This document shows positions 16,752 through 24,802 of a DNA stretch of 64,000 nt, piece by piece (position 1 is the stretch's first letter; every line of letters starts with the position of its first letter). The notes beneath the pieces are model-generated. The model saw only the letters and a program-made list of their open reading frames with translations, did not search any database and had not been told where the DNA came from. The position numbers and the translations under genes were made by a program. The DNA is from Pseudochelatococcus lubricantis (GTDB lineage Bacteria; Pseudomonadota; Alphaproteobacteria; Rhizobiales; Beijerinckiaceae): assembly GCF_011762225.1 (NCBI RefSeq), contig NZ_JAASQI010000001.1, forward strand, positions 186,001 to 250,000. Direction: 5' to 3'.

Positions 16752-19619
16752 TTACGCCACCAGATCCCAGTCGCTGCCGGCGAGAGTGCGGCCGCCCACC
16801 TGGAACTCGTTGCTTTCGACGAAGGCCTGGCCGACGAGCCGGAAGTCGGTGCCACCGTCGAGCTGCGCGATCCAGAAGGTCCGGCCGCCCTCATCCGCCG
16901 TGCGGGCGAGGACGTTCTCATACAGCGCGTCGACCAGGTCGCCGGACGACTTGCCGTTGCGGAACGCAGCCGCCTCGTCGGAGCCGCCGATCTGGGCGAT
17001 GAGGGCGGAAAGGTCCGCGCCCGTCGCGCTCTTGCCGGCCCAGAAGGAGAAGCCATCCGCGTCGCCCGCGACGGAGCGGCCGAGCAGCGCCCGGTAGACG
17101 CCCGCGAGTTCCGTCTGGTCGGTGGTGAACAGGTCCTGCTCGCTGTCGCCGAACACGATCTGCTGCACGTTGACGACGCTGATCGCGGCGCCGGTGTCCT
17201 TGTCGGTCACCACGGCACGGCCGCCTTCGATCGTGATCGTGTAGCGGCTGGCCGCGCCTTCCAGACGCAGGATGTCGTGGCCGGTGTCGCCGTCGACGAC
17301 GTCGTTGCCGCCCTGGCCGAGCAGGAAGCTGTTGTCGCCGGCGTTGCCCGTGATCGCGTTGTTAAGCGCGTTGCCGGTGACGGAGGCATTGCCCGTGCCG
17401 GAGAGAACGACGTCCTCGATGTTGCCGGGCAGCACGACCAGAGCGTCGCCGCTGTAGAACACGCGATCCACGCCGTCCGTGCCGTGGTCGGCCGAGAGCG
17501 CCGCCACGTCGCGGACGTAGATGTCGTGACCGCCGACGCCGTTGTTGCCTACAACGATGGAGCGCTCGCTGAAGTTCACCACGCGCGTGTCCTCGGTGGA
17601 CGGCGTGTCGGCGACGTCATACGGCGTCTCGGAGTAGTTCGCCTTGAGATACTCGGCGAAGGCGTCCTGCTCGGTGCCGGCCTTGGCGAAGGTGGCCGCG
17701 CCATCCTGGTCGGCGAGGGCATCGGTCAGCAGCACGAGTTCGGTGCCCGCGACGCGGTTGTTGACGAACGCGGTGTAGCCGTCGCCGCCGGTGGCGAGGT
17801 ACGTCAGCGTCACCACCTTGATGGCGCGGTCGGCATCGCCCACGACCTCGCCGTTGGCGACAACGTTCTGGACCAGGTTGCCGGCATCATCGACGATGTC
17901 GAGGCTGACGACGCGGCCGCCCGCGGCGTGGGACGGATCGTAGACCACCTTGACGCCCGAGATCTGCGGGAAGGAGCCGGGGGTCGCGCCCGGGCGAACG
18001 CCCGAGAAGCCCTGCTCGAACACGTTGCGCAGGCCCTCGGCCGTCAGCGTGACGATGGCGAGGTCGTTGTTGAAGCGCAGCGAGTTGACGATGTCGAGCT
18101 GGGAGATGTCGCCTTCCAGCTTGCCGGCGCCCGGGTTGGCGGCCGGCGGCGCCAGGATGGCCTCGTCGCCGACGGCGTTGACGAAGCCGATGGCATCGCG
18201 GATGCCGCCGCCGTTCTTGATCGAGACGACGACGTCCGTGTCAACCTTGCGCGCCTCGGCGAGATTGGCGTCGGCGGTCAGGTTGCCGAGGTTGGTCTCC
18301 TGCGTGCGCACCTCGCTGCGGCGGCCTTCCAGGAACACGTCGGTACGGCCGAAGATGTTGCCGTCCTGCTCCTGGATGATGGTGCCGATGCCCTTGGTGG
18401 TGCGGTCGCCGCTCTCGTTCTTGGCGCCCCAGACGATCTCGTCGACGAGATAGCCCTTGCTGCCTTCCGCGAACGGATCGGCATCGCCCCACAGTTCCTT
18501 GACCTTCTCGTCCGTCGTGACGTAGGCGCCGTTGATGGTGTTGTCGAGGCTGTCGAGGATGATCTTGCCCTCGGCGTCGAACTCGACCACGAGACGGCCG
18601 ACGTAGGAATACTCGTTGTCGGTGTTCACGATCAGCAGCGGATCGCCGTTCTTGTTGGCGGTGACGATCGGGTATTCGCCCTGGGCCTCGTCACCGTCGC
18701 GCAGCGTGTCGTTGCTGTCGGCGAGGCGCGTATGGGAGCCGCCGGCGACGATGATGTCGACGTTCTCCAGCAGCGGCGCGAGCGCCTGCTCGTTGCTGAG
18801 CTGCTGCAGATGGCTCTGCACGATGACCTTGTTGATGGTCGGGTCGGCGGCGAGGATGCGCGCCACCTCGGCGTTGATCTGCTGCGCGAGCAGCGCGATG
18901 TCGTCGCCGGTCGCGCCGATCACCTTCGTGTCGCCGGGAGAAGAAATGGTGGCGAGCGCCTGAGTCGTCGCGCCGACGATGGCGATCTTCTCGCCGCCCT
19001 CGGTGATCACCGTGGAGGGGGCGATCTTCTTGGCCGCGTCGCGGGCGAAGGAAGACGCCTCGCGGATGTCGTTGGTGTAGAGGCTGCCGAGGTTGCCGTC
19101 CTTCGAGAAGTCGAGGTTGGACGACAGGTAGGGGAACAGCGCGCCGATGCTGACGTCGTCAGCCGTGCCGACGATGCCGTCGGTGCCCGCCGCGGTGGCG
19201 ATGATATCCTTGATCGCGGCCGTCTGGGAATCGAACTCGTGGTTGCCGAAAGTGGCGGCTTCCACGCCGATGATGTTCTGGATGGCGATGTCCGCCCGGC
19301 CGGCCGCGGCGCTCAGCGCCGTGAAGATGACCTCGACCTCGTCGGTGGAGAAGAACTGGCTGTAGACCGCGCGCAGCGTCGCCGCGAAGTCGCTGTCGGC
19401 GCCGGAAGCGTAGAACGGGCCGGGGATCCAGCCGTCGCCCGACGAGAGGATCAGCGTGTTATCGTACTGCTCTTCGAGAACGTCGATGATCGCGGCGAAG
19501 TTCGCGGCGCGGTCGAGGGCCTTGACGCCCGCTTCCCAATCCGACGCATGCAGGAGCTGCAGCTTGAAGTTACCGGCGGTGACTTCCTCGGCGGTGGTGA
19601 CGACTGTGGTATCCGACAT
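16752..19619 (-). CDS. 5'-nucleotidase/metallophosphoesterase with RTX-like segment and C-terminal DUF4214
   Basis: A 955-residue modular protein. An N-terminal calcineurin-like phosphoesterase domain (about 18-360) shows LLHASDWEAG, FGNHEFDSQ, VIVQSHLQQ and GGSHTRLAD. A 5'-nucleotidase C-terminal domain follows (about 400-640, NLGNLTADANLAEA, NGGGIRDAI). Residues about 760-830 contain RTX-like glycine/aspartate repeats (GNAGDNSFLLGQGGNDVVDG), and DUF4214 ends the protein (about 845-945, VYRALLGRSVAGDADGFSFW). There is no N-terminal signal peptide, and RTX-like repeats suggest type I export; no secretion genes are adjacent. The usual DxH metal pair near residue 28 reads DWE here. The ATG at 19619 has GGGAGC upstream. 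Confidence 0.85.
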   Translation of the reverse strand: MSDTTVVTTAEEVTAGNFKLQLLHASDWEAGVKALDRAANFAAIIDVLEEQYDNTLILSSGDGWIPGPFYASGADSDFAATLRAVYSQFFSTDEVEVIFTALSAAAGRADIAIQNIIGVEAATFGNHEFDSQTAAIKDIIATAAGTDGIVGTADDVSIGALFPYLSSNLDFSKDGNLGSLYTNDIREASSFARDAAKKIAPSTVITEGGEKIAIVGATTQALATISSPGDTKVIGATGDDIALLAQQINAEVARILAADPTINKVIVQSHLQQLSNEQALAPLLENVDIIVAGGSHTRLADSNDTLRDGDEAQGEYPIVTANKNGDPLLIVNTDNEYSYVGRLVVEFDAEGKIILDSLDNTINGAYVTTDEKVKELWGDADPFAEGSKGYLVDEIVWGAKNESGDRTTKGIGTIIQEQDGNIFGRTDVFLEGRRSEVRTQETNLGNLTADANLAEARKVDTDVVVSIKNGGGIRDAIGFVNAVGDEAILAPPAANPGAGKLEGDISQLDIVNSLRFNNDLAIVTLTAEGLRNVFEQGFSGVRPGATPGSFPQISGVKVVYDPSHAAGGRVVSLDIVDDAGNLVQNVVANGEVVGDADRAIKVVTLTYLATGGDGYTAFVNNRVAGTELVLLTDALADQDGAATFAKAGTEQDAFAEYLKANYSETPYDVADTPSTEDTRVVNFSERSIVVGNNGVGGHDIYVRDVAALSADHGTDGVDRVFYSGDALVVLPGNIEDVVLSGTGNASVTGNALNNAITGNAGDNSFLLGQGGNDVVDGDTGHDILRLEGAASRYTITIEGGRAVVTDKDTGAAISVVNVQQIVFGDSEQDLFTTDQTELAGVYRALLGRSVAGDADGFSFWAGKSATGADLSALIAQIGGSDEAAAFRNGKSSGDLVDALYENVLARTADEGGRTFWIAQLDGGTDFRLVGQAFVESNEFQVGGRTLAGSDWDLVA

Positions 19620-20087
19620 GAAACAGCTCCCTGGAGGGTAATCGGCGAGATGACGGCGTGTGTGCCACCGGAACGATGCGGACAACCGGCGGAACCCGGC
19701 CGGAACAACGGCCGATAACGACATTCCCCCCGATCCAACCCGGAAACCGTCCAAGTTGAAAACGCACACTGTTCAGATAACGATATCCGACGAATAGCGA
19801 TTCCCGTTGACAGTTGGATGACCGCCGCGATTTACAAGCACCGGCGGGGAATTATGTGCACCGTATACCGTCGAAGGGGACGGAAAAACTTGATCGCGGA
19901 ATGGTGCGTGCGGCGCCGACAAAATCCGCCGGAGGCCCCGACAAATCTGCACTGCGGAGTTGGCGTTTCAACCGCAAGCGATTATGGTGCGCGCGAACAT
20001 CACACGGGCTGCCGGCGCGATCGCCCGGGCGGGAGCGGCAGTTGCGGACGATGAAGCTTGTCGTACTCTGGTGAAGGATCTCTGTCG
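19620..20087. other. Intergenic region between divergent genes
   Basis: These 468 bases separate the nucleotidase gene (minus) from the zinc-finger gene (plus) and must carry both promoters. Several short frames are open but none has a ribosome-binding site with recognisable protein content. I see no RNA gene and no clear repeat. Confidence 0.4.
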
Positions 20088-20342
20088 ATGGCCGCGAGCA
20101 CCATTCCCCACTTCCACAACACGCCGGGCGTGCGCGTCATCCATGTCGGCTCGAAGGAATTCATGTGCATCGGCGCGCGTCCGCCCTTCGACCACCCCCA
20201 CATCTACATCGACATGGGCGGTGATTCGGAAACCGTCTGCAGCTATTGCTCCACGCTCTACCGCTTCGATCCCTCGCTCGCCGAAGGCACCTGCATGCCG
20301 GCCGATTGTCTGTGGGAAGGCGACGAGGCGGCAGCCGCGTGA
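20088..20342 (+). CDS. Small zinc-finger protein (COG4391 type)
   Basis: An 84-residue protein with the pattern HxxxDHPHIYIDMG then VCSYCSTLYRF, the zinc ligands being His and the two cysteines of CSYC. This matches the short zinc-finger family found in most alphaproteobacteria and related to the mitochondrial complex I assembly subunit NDUFS6. Its role in bacteria is not established, although a link to respiratory complex I is plausible. The ATG at 20088 follows gaaggatctctgtcg. It is 21 bases upstream of the FAD monooxygenase gene and probably co-transcribed. Confidence 0.88.
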   Translation: MAASTIPHFHNTPGVRVIHVGSKEFMCIGARPPFDHPHIYIDMGGDSETVCSYCSTLYRFDPSLAEGTCMPADCLWEGDEAAAA

Positions 20343-20363
20343 CGCATCGGCGCTGAACGCCTC

Positions 20364-21569
20364 ATGTCCATATCATCGGAGCCAATCGTCGTCGCCGGCG
20401 CCGGCATCGGCGGGCTGACCGCCGCGCTGCAACTGGCACGCCAGGGCATGTCCGTCACCGTGCTGGAGAAGCGGACGGCGCTGGTGGAAGCCGGCGCTGG
20501 CATCCAGCTTTCGCCGAACGCCAGCCGCGTGCTCGTCAGCCTCGGCTTCGGCGCCGCCATCGGCCGACGGGCGGTCGCGCCCGAACAACTGTCGATCAGA
20601 CGGCTCGGGGATGGCCGCCGGCTCGCCACGATGCCGCTCGGCGCCGCGATTCGCACCCGCCACGGGGCGCCCTACTGGGTGATCCTGCGGGCAGACCTGC
20701 ACGGCGTGCTGCTCGATGCCGCGCGTGCCGAACCCGGCATCAGGCTGCTGGTCGGCAAGCACGTCACCGGTATGGCGGAGCGCGACGACCACGCGGAAGT
20801 CCAATTCGAGACGGGGAACGGCACGCCGCAAACGTTGCGCACGCCGTTGCTGATCGGCGCGGACGGCGTGCGGTCGAAGCTGCGCAGCGTCATCGGCGAC
20901 GGCGACGCGCCGCGCTTCCGCAACTTCGAGGCATGGCGCTGCGTGATCCCGCGTGACAGCGTTCCCGAGCGTCTGCGCGCCCACGACGTCGTCGCCTGGC
21001 TCGGCCGGAACGCGCATGTGGTGCACTATCCCGTCGCCGGCGGCGGTGCCTGGAACCTCGTCGTCATCGTGCGCAGCCAATCTGCCGCCGAGGGCTGGGG
21101 ACTGCCCATGGAGCACGGCAAGCTGGGGGCCTTCCTCGCTTCCATCCCCGCCCCCGCGCTCGGGGACCTGCGCGCCCTGCTGCTGGGCGGCGAGAACTGG
21201 CGGCTGTGGTCGCTTCACGATGCGCTGCCCGCAGTGCGCTGGAGCACGCCGCACGCCACCCTGTTGGGTGACGCCGCCCATCCCGTGCTGCCCTTTCTGG
21301 CGCAAGGCGGCGCCATGGCGATCGAGGATGCGGCCGTGCTCGGCGAGGCGCTCGCCGTGCACGCCGGCAATACCCGCGCCGCGCTCGCGGCCTATGAGGA
21401 GGCGCGCTATCCGCGCGTGCGCCGCGTCATGGAGGAATCGCGCAGCAACGGGCGCTCTTTCCACTTCTCCGGCGCGATCGCGGTGGTCCGCGACCTGCTT
21501 CTGCGCCACTTCGGCGCCGAGGGGCTGAACAGGCGCTACGACTGGCTGTACGGCTGGCAGCCGGACTGA
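20364..21569 (+). CDS. FAD-dependent monooxygenase (salicylate hydroxylase-like)
   Basis: A 401-residue class A flavoprotein monooxygenase. The FAD-binding GxGxxG is VVAGAGIGGLTAALQLARQG (about residues 8-27), the DG motif is GADGVRSKLRSVIGDGD near 165, and the GD motif is LLGDAAHPVLPFLAQGGAMA near 295. The family hydroxylates aromatic acids and some other small rings; the alphaproteobacterial members next to the zinc-finger gene include UbiH-unlike proteins of uncertain substrate. No aromatic ring-cleavage gene is near, so I do not assign a substrate. Confidence 0.9.
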   Translation: MSISSEPIVVAGAGIGGLTAALQLARQGMSVTVLEKRTALVEAGAGIQLSPNASRVLVSLGFGAAIGRRAVAPEQLSIRRLGDGRRLATMPLGAAIRTRHGAPYWVILRADLHGVLLDAARAEPGIRLLVGKHVTGMAERDDHAEVQFETGNGTPQTLRTPLLIGADGVRSKLRSVIGDGDAPRFRNFEAWRCVIPRDSVPERLRAHDVVAWLGRNAHVVHYPVAGGGAWNLVVIVRSQSAAEGWGLPMEHGKLGAFLASIPAPALGDLRALLLGGENWRLWSLHDALPAVRWSTPHATLLGDAAHPVLPFLAQGGAMAIEDAAVLGEALAVHAGNTRAALAAYEEARYPRVRRVMEESRSNGRSFHFSGAIAVVRDLLLRHFGAEGLNRRYDWLYGWQPD

Positions 21570-21594
21570 CAACGAAGCGTAGAAATGGTCTATA

Positions 21595-22482
21595 TCAAAG
21601 CTGCTGCGCGGCAAACGTGTCGCACGCGGCGATCTTGCCGTTCTGGAAGCCGCGCGTGAACCAGCGCATCCGCTGCGCCGAGGAACCGTGGGTGAACGAA
21701 TCGGGCACCACCCGGCCTTGGGAAGCCTGCTGCAGCCGGTCGTCGCCGATGGCGGAGGCGGCGTTAAGCGCCGCCTCGATGTCGCCGGGTTCGAGCGCGT
21801 TCCAACCCGTGTTGCTGTGATAGGCCCACACGCCGGCGAGGCAGTCGGCCATCAGCTCCACCCGCACAGACAGCCGGTTCGCCTCGGCCTGCGAGCCCGC
21901 CTGCTGCTGCGCCCGCTGCACCTTGGGCAGGATGCCGAGCAGATTCTGGACGTGATGGCCGACCTCGTGCGCGATCACATAGGCATAGGCGAAGTCTCCC
22001 CCGGCGCGGAAGCGGCTGCGCATCTCCTCGAAGAAAGCGACGTCGAGATACACCTTCTGGTCCAGCGGGCAATAGAACGGCCCCATGGCCGACTGCGCCG
22101 AGCCACAGCCGGAGCGCGTGCCGCCCGTGTACATCACCAGGCCAGGTTGGCGATAAGGCGTTTGCGTCTGCTGCGGCAGCACTTTCCCCCAGACATCCTC
22201 CGTGTTGCCGAGAACGGCCGCCACGAACTGGCCGTCCTTATCCGAAGGGGTGCCGGGCTTGGTCTGCTGTTCGGTGACGTATCCCGAGCTGCCACCCGTC
22301 AGCATTTCCGCGCCGCTGATCAGGACGCGCGGATCTATGCCGAGCGCCCAGCCCACGAGGCCGAGCACCACAAGCGCCCCGATGCCGAGGCCGCCGCCTC
22401 CGCCCGTCGGCAGCCGGAAGCCCCCGTCGCCGCCACGCCTGTCCTCGATGTTGCCGGAACGGCGAAAATCATCCCAACGCAT
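21595..22482 (-). CDS. Neutral zinc metallopeptidase, YpfJ family
   Basis: A 295-residue membrane-anchored putative peptidase. The zinc motif is VIAHEVGHHVQNLLG near residue 170 and a third ligand is expected in the segment ADCLAGVWAYH near 210. A single transmembrane helix lies at about residues 30-50 (GLGIGALVVLGLVGWALGI), followed by a short linker and the conserved start of the catalytic part. I chose the ATG at 22482 (MRWDDFRRSGNIEDRRG), which is the typical N-terminus of the family; the frame upstream has no such content. The biochemical activity of the family is poorly known. Confidence 0.9.
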   Translation of the reverse strand: MRWDDFRRSGNIEDRRGGDGGFRLPTGGGGGLGIGALVVLGLVGWALGIDPRVLISGAEMLTGGSSGYVTEQQTKPGTPSDKDGQFVAAVLGNTEDVWGKVLPQQTQTPYRQPGLVMYTGGTRSGCGSAQSAMGPFYCPLDQKVYLDVAFFEEMRSRFRAGGDFAYAYVIAHEVGHHVQNLLGILPKVQRAQQQAGSQAEANRLSVRVELMADCLAGVWAYHSNTGWNALEPGDIEAALNAASAIGDDRLQQASQGRVVPDSFTHGSSAQRMRWFTRGFQNGKIAACDTFAAQQL

Positions 22483-22658
22483 GGTGCTCTCCCCGACAGG
22501 CGCAGCTCCGCCGCCTGAATTTCCTCTGGATAACGTGCATAACGGCAAACGGGTTCAAACCACAAGACAGCACCGCCCGCCCGCCGGCCCGTGCGGCCAC
22601 ACTTGACGCGCCTTCGCCATTCATGGCAGAAAGCGGGCCGGTCTGGAATGGGCCGGAT

Positions 22659-22986
22659 GCCGGGTTAGCTCAGTTGGTAGAGCAACCGCCTTGAATCACG
22701 AGTGCCCCGGGAGAAATTCCGGGAGTAGAACTGCCCAAACTCGGGGAACGCTAACGCCGATCCGGCCACGCCAATCCCGAGCCAAGCCCCTGAGCCTCAC
22801 GACGGGGAAGGTGTAGAGACTAGACGGGCAGCGCCTAAGGCCTCGCGGGGCTATGGCGAAGGGATAGTCCAGACCACGAACGCAAGCGGGAGCACGGGCT
22901 CGCGCGGCAAAAGCGATTGCGGCGGCGAAAGCCGAAGTGGGACGGTAAGCGGTAGGTCGTCAGTTCAAGTCTGACACTCGGCACCA
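22659..22986 (+). tRNA. tRNA-Thr(UGU) gene interrupted by a group I intron
   Basis: Joining 22659-22692 to 22945-22986 gives a regular 76-nt tRNA with an encoded CCA end. The acceptor stem GCCGGGT pairs with ACTCGGC (one G-U), the D stem is GCTC/GAGC, the anticodon stem is ACCGC/GCGGT with loop CTTGTAA, and the T stem is GTCAG/CTGAC with loop TTCAAGT. The anticodon is TGT, so it reads ACA threonine codons. The intron splits the anticodon between T34 and G35. A TTGACG at 22603-22608 could be a -35 element. Without splicing the tRNA cannot function. Confidence 0.93.
22693..22944 (+). other. Group I intron (Azoarcus/IC3-like), 252 nt, no ORF
   Basis: The exon-intron borders follow group I rules: the 5' exon ends in U (22692) and the intron ends in G (22944). 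P1 is CTT (22690-22692) with GAG (22700-22702), the last pair being U-G at the splice site. AC at 22698-22699 can pair with the 3' exon GT as P10. P2 is CCCGG/CCGGG near 22707-22724. P4 is CTCGGG (22740-22745) with CCCGAG (22776-22781). P7 is GACTA (22818-22822) with TAGTC (22865-22869). The core strings GAAGGTGTAGAGACTAGACG and GATAGTCCAGACCAC, and CGAGCCAAGC of P4-P6, closely resemble the self-splicing tRNA introns of Azoarcus and Agrobacterium. There is no homing endonuclease frame. Confidence 0.93.
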
Positions 22987-23154
22987 TACATCTTCCGAAG
23001 CAGTTGCGACTGCCGAGGAGTTACATCAGGCAGTTTCAGTGCCCGCCCTGCGCCCCCAGGACGACGGGATCGACTGCGCCTCAGCACCGCGACAATTCTA
23101 TATACGATTCAGAAGCCATCCGCCTTGGCCAAGCGGCAGCGGATGACCATCCTG

Positions 23155-23346
23155 TTACGACGCCACGGGCATCAGCGAACGCCAGCCGGCGGAGCCATCG
23201 TACTTATTCGTATGGTATCTGGCTGCACCATCTTTGCAGACCCCGGTTGGCGGCCGGCGCATCGTGCACCGGCGTTTCTTCAGCATCTTGCCGCCCGGGC
23301 AGGTGTATTCGTTGGCTTCGGGATCGCCGGGGTGACGCGACTGTCC
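23155..23346 (-). pseudogene. Transposase remnant (IS1182-like C-terminal part)
   Basis: On the minus strand a 63-codon frame without a start reads DPEANEYTCPGGKMLKKRR, then PPTGVCKDGAARYHTNKYDG. This pattern (YxCPxGK, then PRTGVxKDGxxRYRASKxDC) is the region ahead of the cysteine cluster in IS1182-family transposases. The frame is closed by a stop upstream and breaks down before the cysteines, so only a decayed fragment is left. The flanks 22987-23154 and 23347-23407 show no other gene. I rate the family from remembered motif only. Confidence 0.6.
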
Positions 23347-23407
23347 TCAGTAACGACATGGCTGCGCGCAACTATGTCCTCCCCGTATTCACACAGGAGA
23401 GCGTCTG

Positions 23408-23420
23408 AACGATAATCGTT
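23408..23420. promoter_or_regulatory. Short palindrome upstream of sigma-54 promoter
   Basis: AACGAT-A-ATCGTT is a perfect 6+6 palindrome centred about 30 bases ahead of the -24 element at 23443. It may be a protein-binding site; the distance is short for an activator site of a sigma-54 promoter. Confidence 0.35.
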
Positions 23421-23442
23421 TAATTACAAATAGATGTCCGGC

Positions 23443-23458
23443 TGGCACGGAACATGCT
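23443..23458 (+). promoter_or_regulatory. Sigma-54 promoter for the binding-protein operon
   Basis: TGGCACGGAACATGCT matches the -24/-12 consensus TGGCACG-N4-TTGCW with a single difference (A for the first T of TTGC). GG and GC are exactly 10 bases apart. The expected start of transcription is near 23469, leaving a leader of about 50 bases before the ATG at 23518. The same signature stands before the divergent catabolic operon at 45018-45033. Confidence 0.8.
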
Positions 23459-23517
23459 TCACAAAATACAAGGGGAGACGGCACTCCCTATCGACAACAA
23501 ACATCGAGAGGAACGTC

Positions 23518-24726
23518 ATGAGAAAATGGGCTCTCGCCGGCCTCGCCATGCAGATGGCGCTGGGCATGGGCGCTTCGCAGGCTGCGGAAGAAGTTAAGAT
23601 CGGCGTCATGACCGACCTGTCCGGACCGGACAGCGACATGGCCGGCGCCGGCTCCGTTCTCGCCGCGCAGATGGCGGTCGAGGACGCGGGCGGCGTGGCG
23701 GGCAGCCGCAAGGTGGTCCTGATTTCGGCGGACCATCAACGCAAGCCCGACGTGGCCTCCTCGCTCGCGACACGCTGGTACGACAATGAGGGCGTGGACC
23801 TGATCCTCGACGTGCCGCTTTCCTCCGCCGGGCTCGCGGTGCAGGAGATCGCCCGGCAGCGCGGCAAGGTGGTGATCTTCGCCACTTCCGCCACGTCGGA
23901 CCTTACCGGCAAGGCCTGTTCGCCGACCGGTTTCCACTGGGTCTACGACACCAAGGCCGTGGCCAACGGCACCGCCGCCGCCGTGACGCGGGACGGCGGC
24001 AAGGACTGGTTTTTCGTCACCTCCGACTACGCCTTCGGCCACGCAATCGAGCGCGACGCCACGGCCGTGATCGAGGCGAACGGCGGCAAGGTCACCGGCC
24101 GCGTCCGCCACCCGGTGTCCAATGGCGACTTCTCCTCGTTCCTGCTGCAGGCGCAGTCCTCCAAGGCCAGCGTGATCGGCCTCGCGAATTCGGCCAACGA
24201 CCTCACCGGCTCTCTGCGGCAGGCCAGCGAATTCGGCATCGCGCAAGGCGGACAAAGGGTCGCGGCGCTGCTCGCCTTCATCACGGACGTGCACAGCCTC
24301 GGTCTGCCGGTAGCACAGGGCACCTTCCTGACGGAGAGCTTCTACTGGGATCTCGACGACGAGACGCGCGAATGGTCGGCGCGCTTCGCCCAACGCCACA
24401 ACGGCGCGAAGCCGACCATGATCCAGGCCGGCATCTACAGCGCCACCCGGCACTATCTGAAGGCCGTCGCGGCGGCCGACAGCAAGGACGGCCCGACCGT
24501 CGCGGCCAAGATGCGTGAAATCCCGGTCAACGACTTCATGACCAAGGATGCGCAGATCTGGCCCTCGGGCTGGGTGAACCGCGACTTCTACCTGTTCAAG
24601 GTCAAGTCGCCCGAGGAGTCGAAGGGTCCCTGGGACTACTACACGCTGGTTGCGAAGGTGCCCGCCGACGTCGCCAAGCCCGCCGGCTCCGACGACGCCT
24701 GCGAACTGATGAAAAAGGGCGGCTGA
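23518..24726 (+). CDS. ABC transporter substrate-binding protein, branched-chain amino acid (Liv) type
   Basis: The periplasmic receptor of an importer; 402 residues with a Sec signal peptide ending near GASQA (residue 24). The mature part has the type I binding fold of LivJ-like proteins: EEVKIGVMTDLSGPDSDMAG at the start, RKVVLISADHQRKPDVA, and DWFFVTSDYAFGHAIE near residue 165. The C-terminal motif SPEESKGPWDYYTLV is typical of receptors linked to aromatic or carboxylate catabolism. The ATG at 23518 has gagaggaac upstream. It is the first gene behind the sigma-54 promoter at 23443, and its likely membrane partners are encoded at 29708-33094 on the other strand. Confidence 0.92.
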   Translation: MRKWALAGLAMQMALGMGASQAAEEVKIGVMTDLSGPDSDMAGAGSVLAAQMAVEDAGGVAGSRKVVLISADHQRKPDVASSLATRWYDNEGVDLILDVPLSSAGLAVQEIARQRGKVVIFATSATSDLTGKACSPTGFHWVYDTKAVANGTAAAVTRDGGKDWFFVTSDYAFGHAIERDATAVIEANGGKVTGRVRHPVSNGDFSSFLLQAQSSKASVIGLANSANDLTGSLRQASEFGIAQGGQRVAALLAFITDVHSLGLPVAQGTFLTESFYWDLDDETREWSARFAQRHNGAKPTMIQAGIYSATRHYLKAVAAADSKDGPTVAAKMREIPVNDFMTKDAQIWPSGWVNRDFYLFKVKSPEESKGPWDYYTLVAKVPADVAKPAGSDDACELMKKGG

Positions 24727-24754
24727 ACCTTCCCGCCTGCGCGAAACGGATAAT

Positions 24755-24775
24755 GCCGCCGGCGCGTCCGGCGGC
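24755..24775 (+). repeat. Hairpin between binding-protein and ligase genes
   Basis: GCCGCCGG (24755-24762) and CCGGCGGC (24768-24775) form a perfect 8-bp stem with a 5-base loop and no T-run. Such hairpins after binding-protein genes often protect the upstream message so that the receptor is made in excess. Confidence 0.55.
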
Positions 24776-24802
24776 AGATGGGTAGACGCTCGGAGATAGC
24801 GC

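Noticed and set aside
16671-19718. 1015-codon plus-strand frame opposite the nucleotidase gene
   Set aside because: No family motif; the minus strand carries conserved phosphoesterase and DUF4214 motifs.
22659-22986. tRNA gene broken by an ordinary insertion
   Set aside because: The inserted 252 bases have group I core pairings and correct splice borders, and no transposase or terminal repeats.
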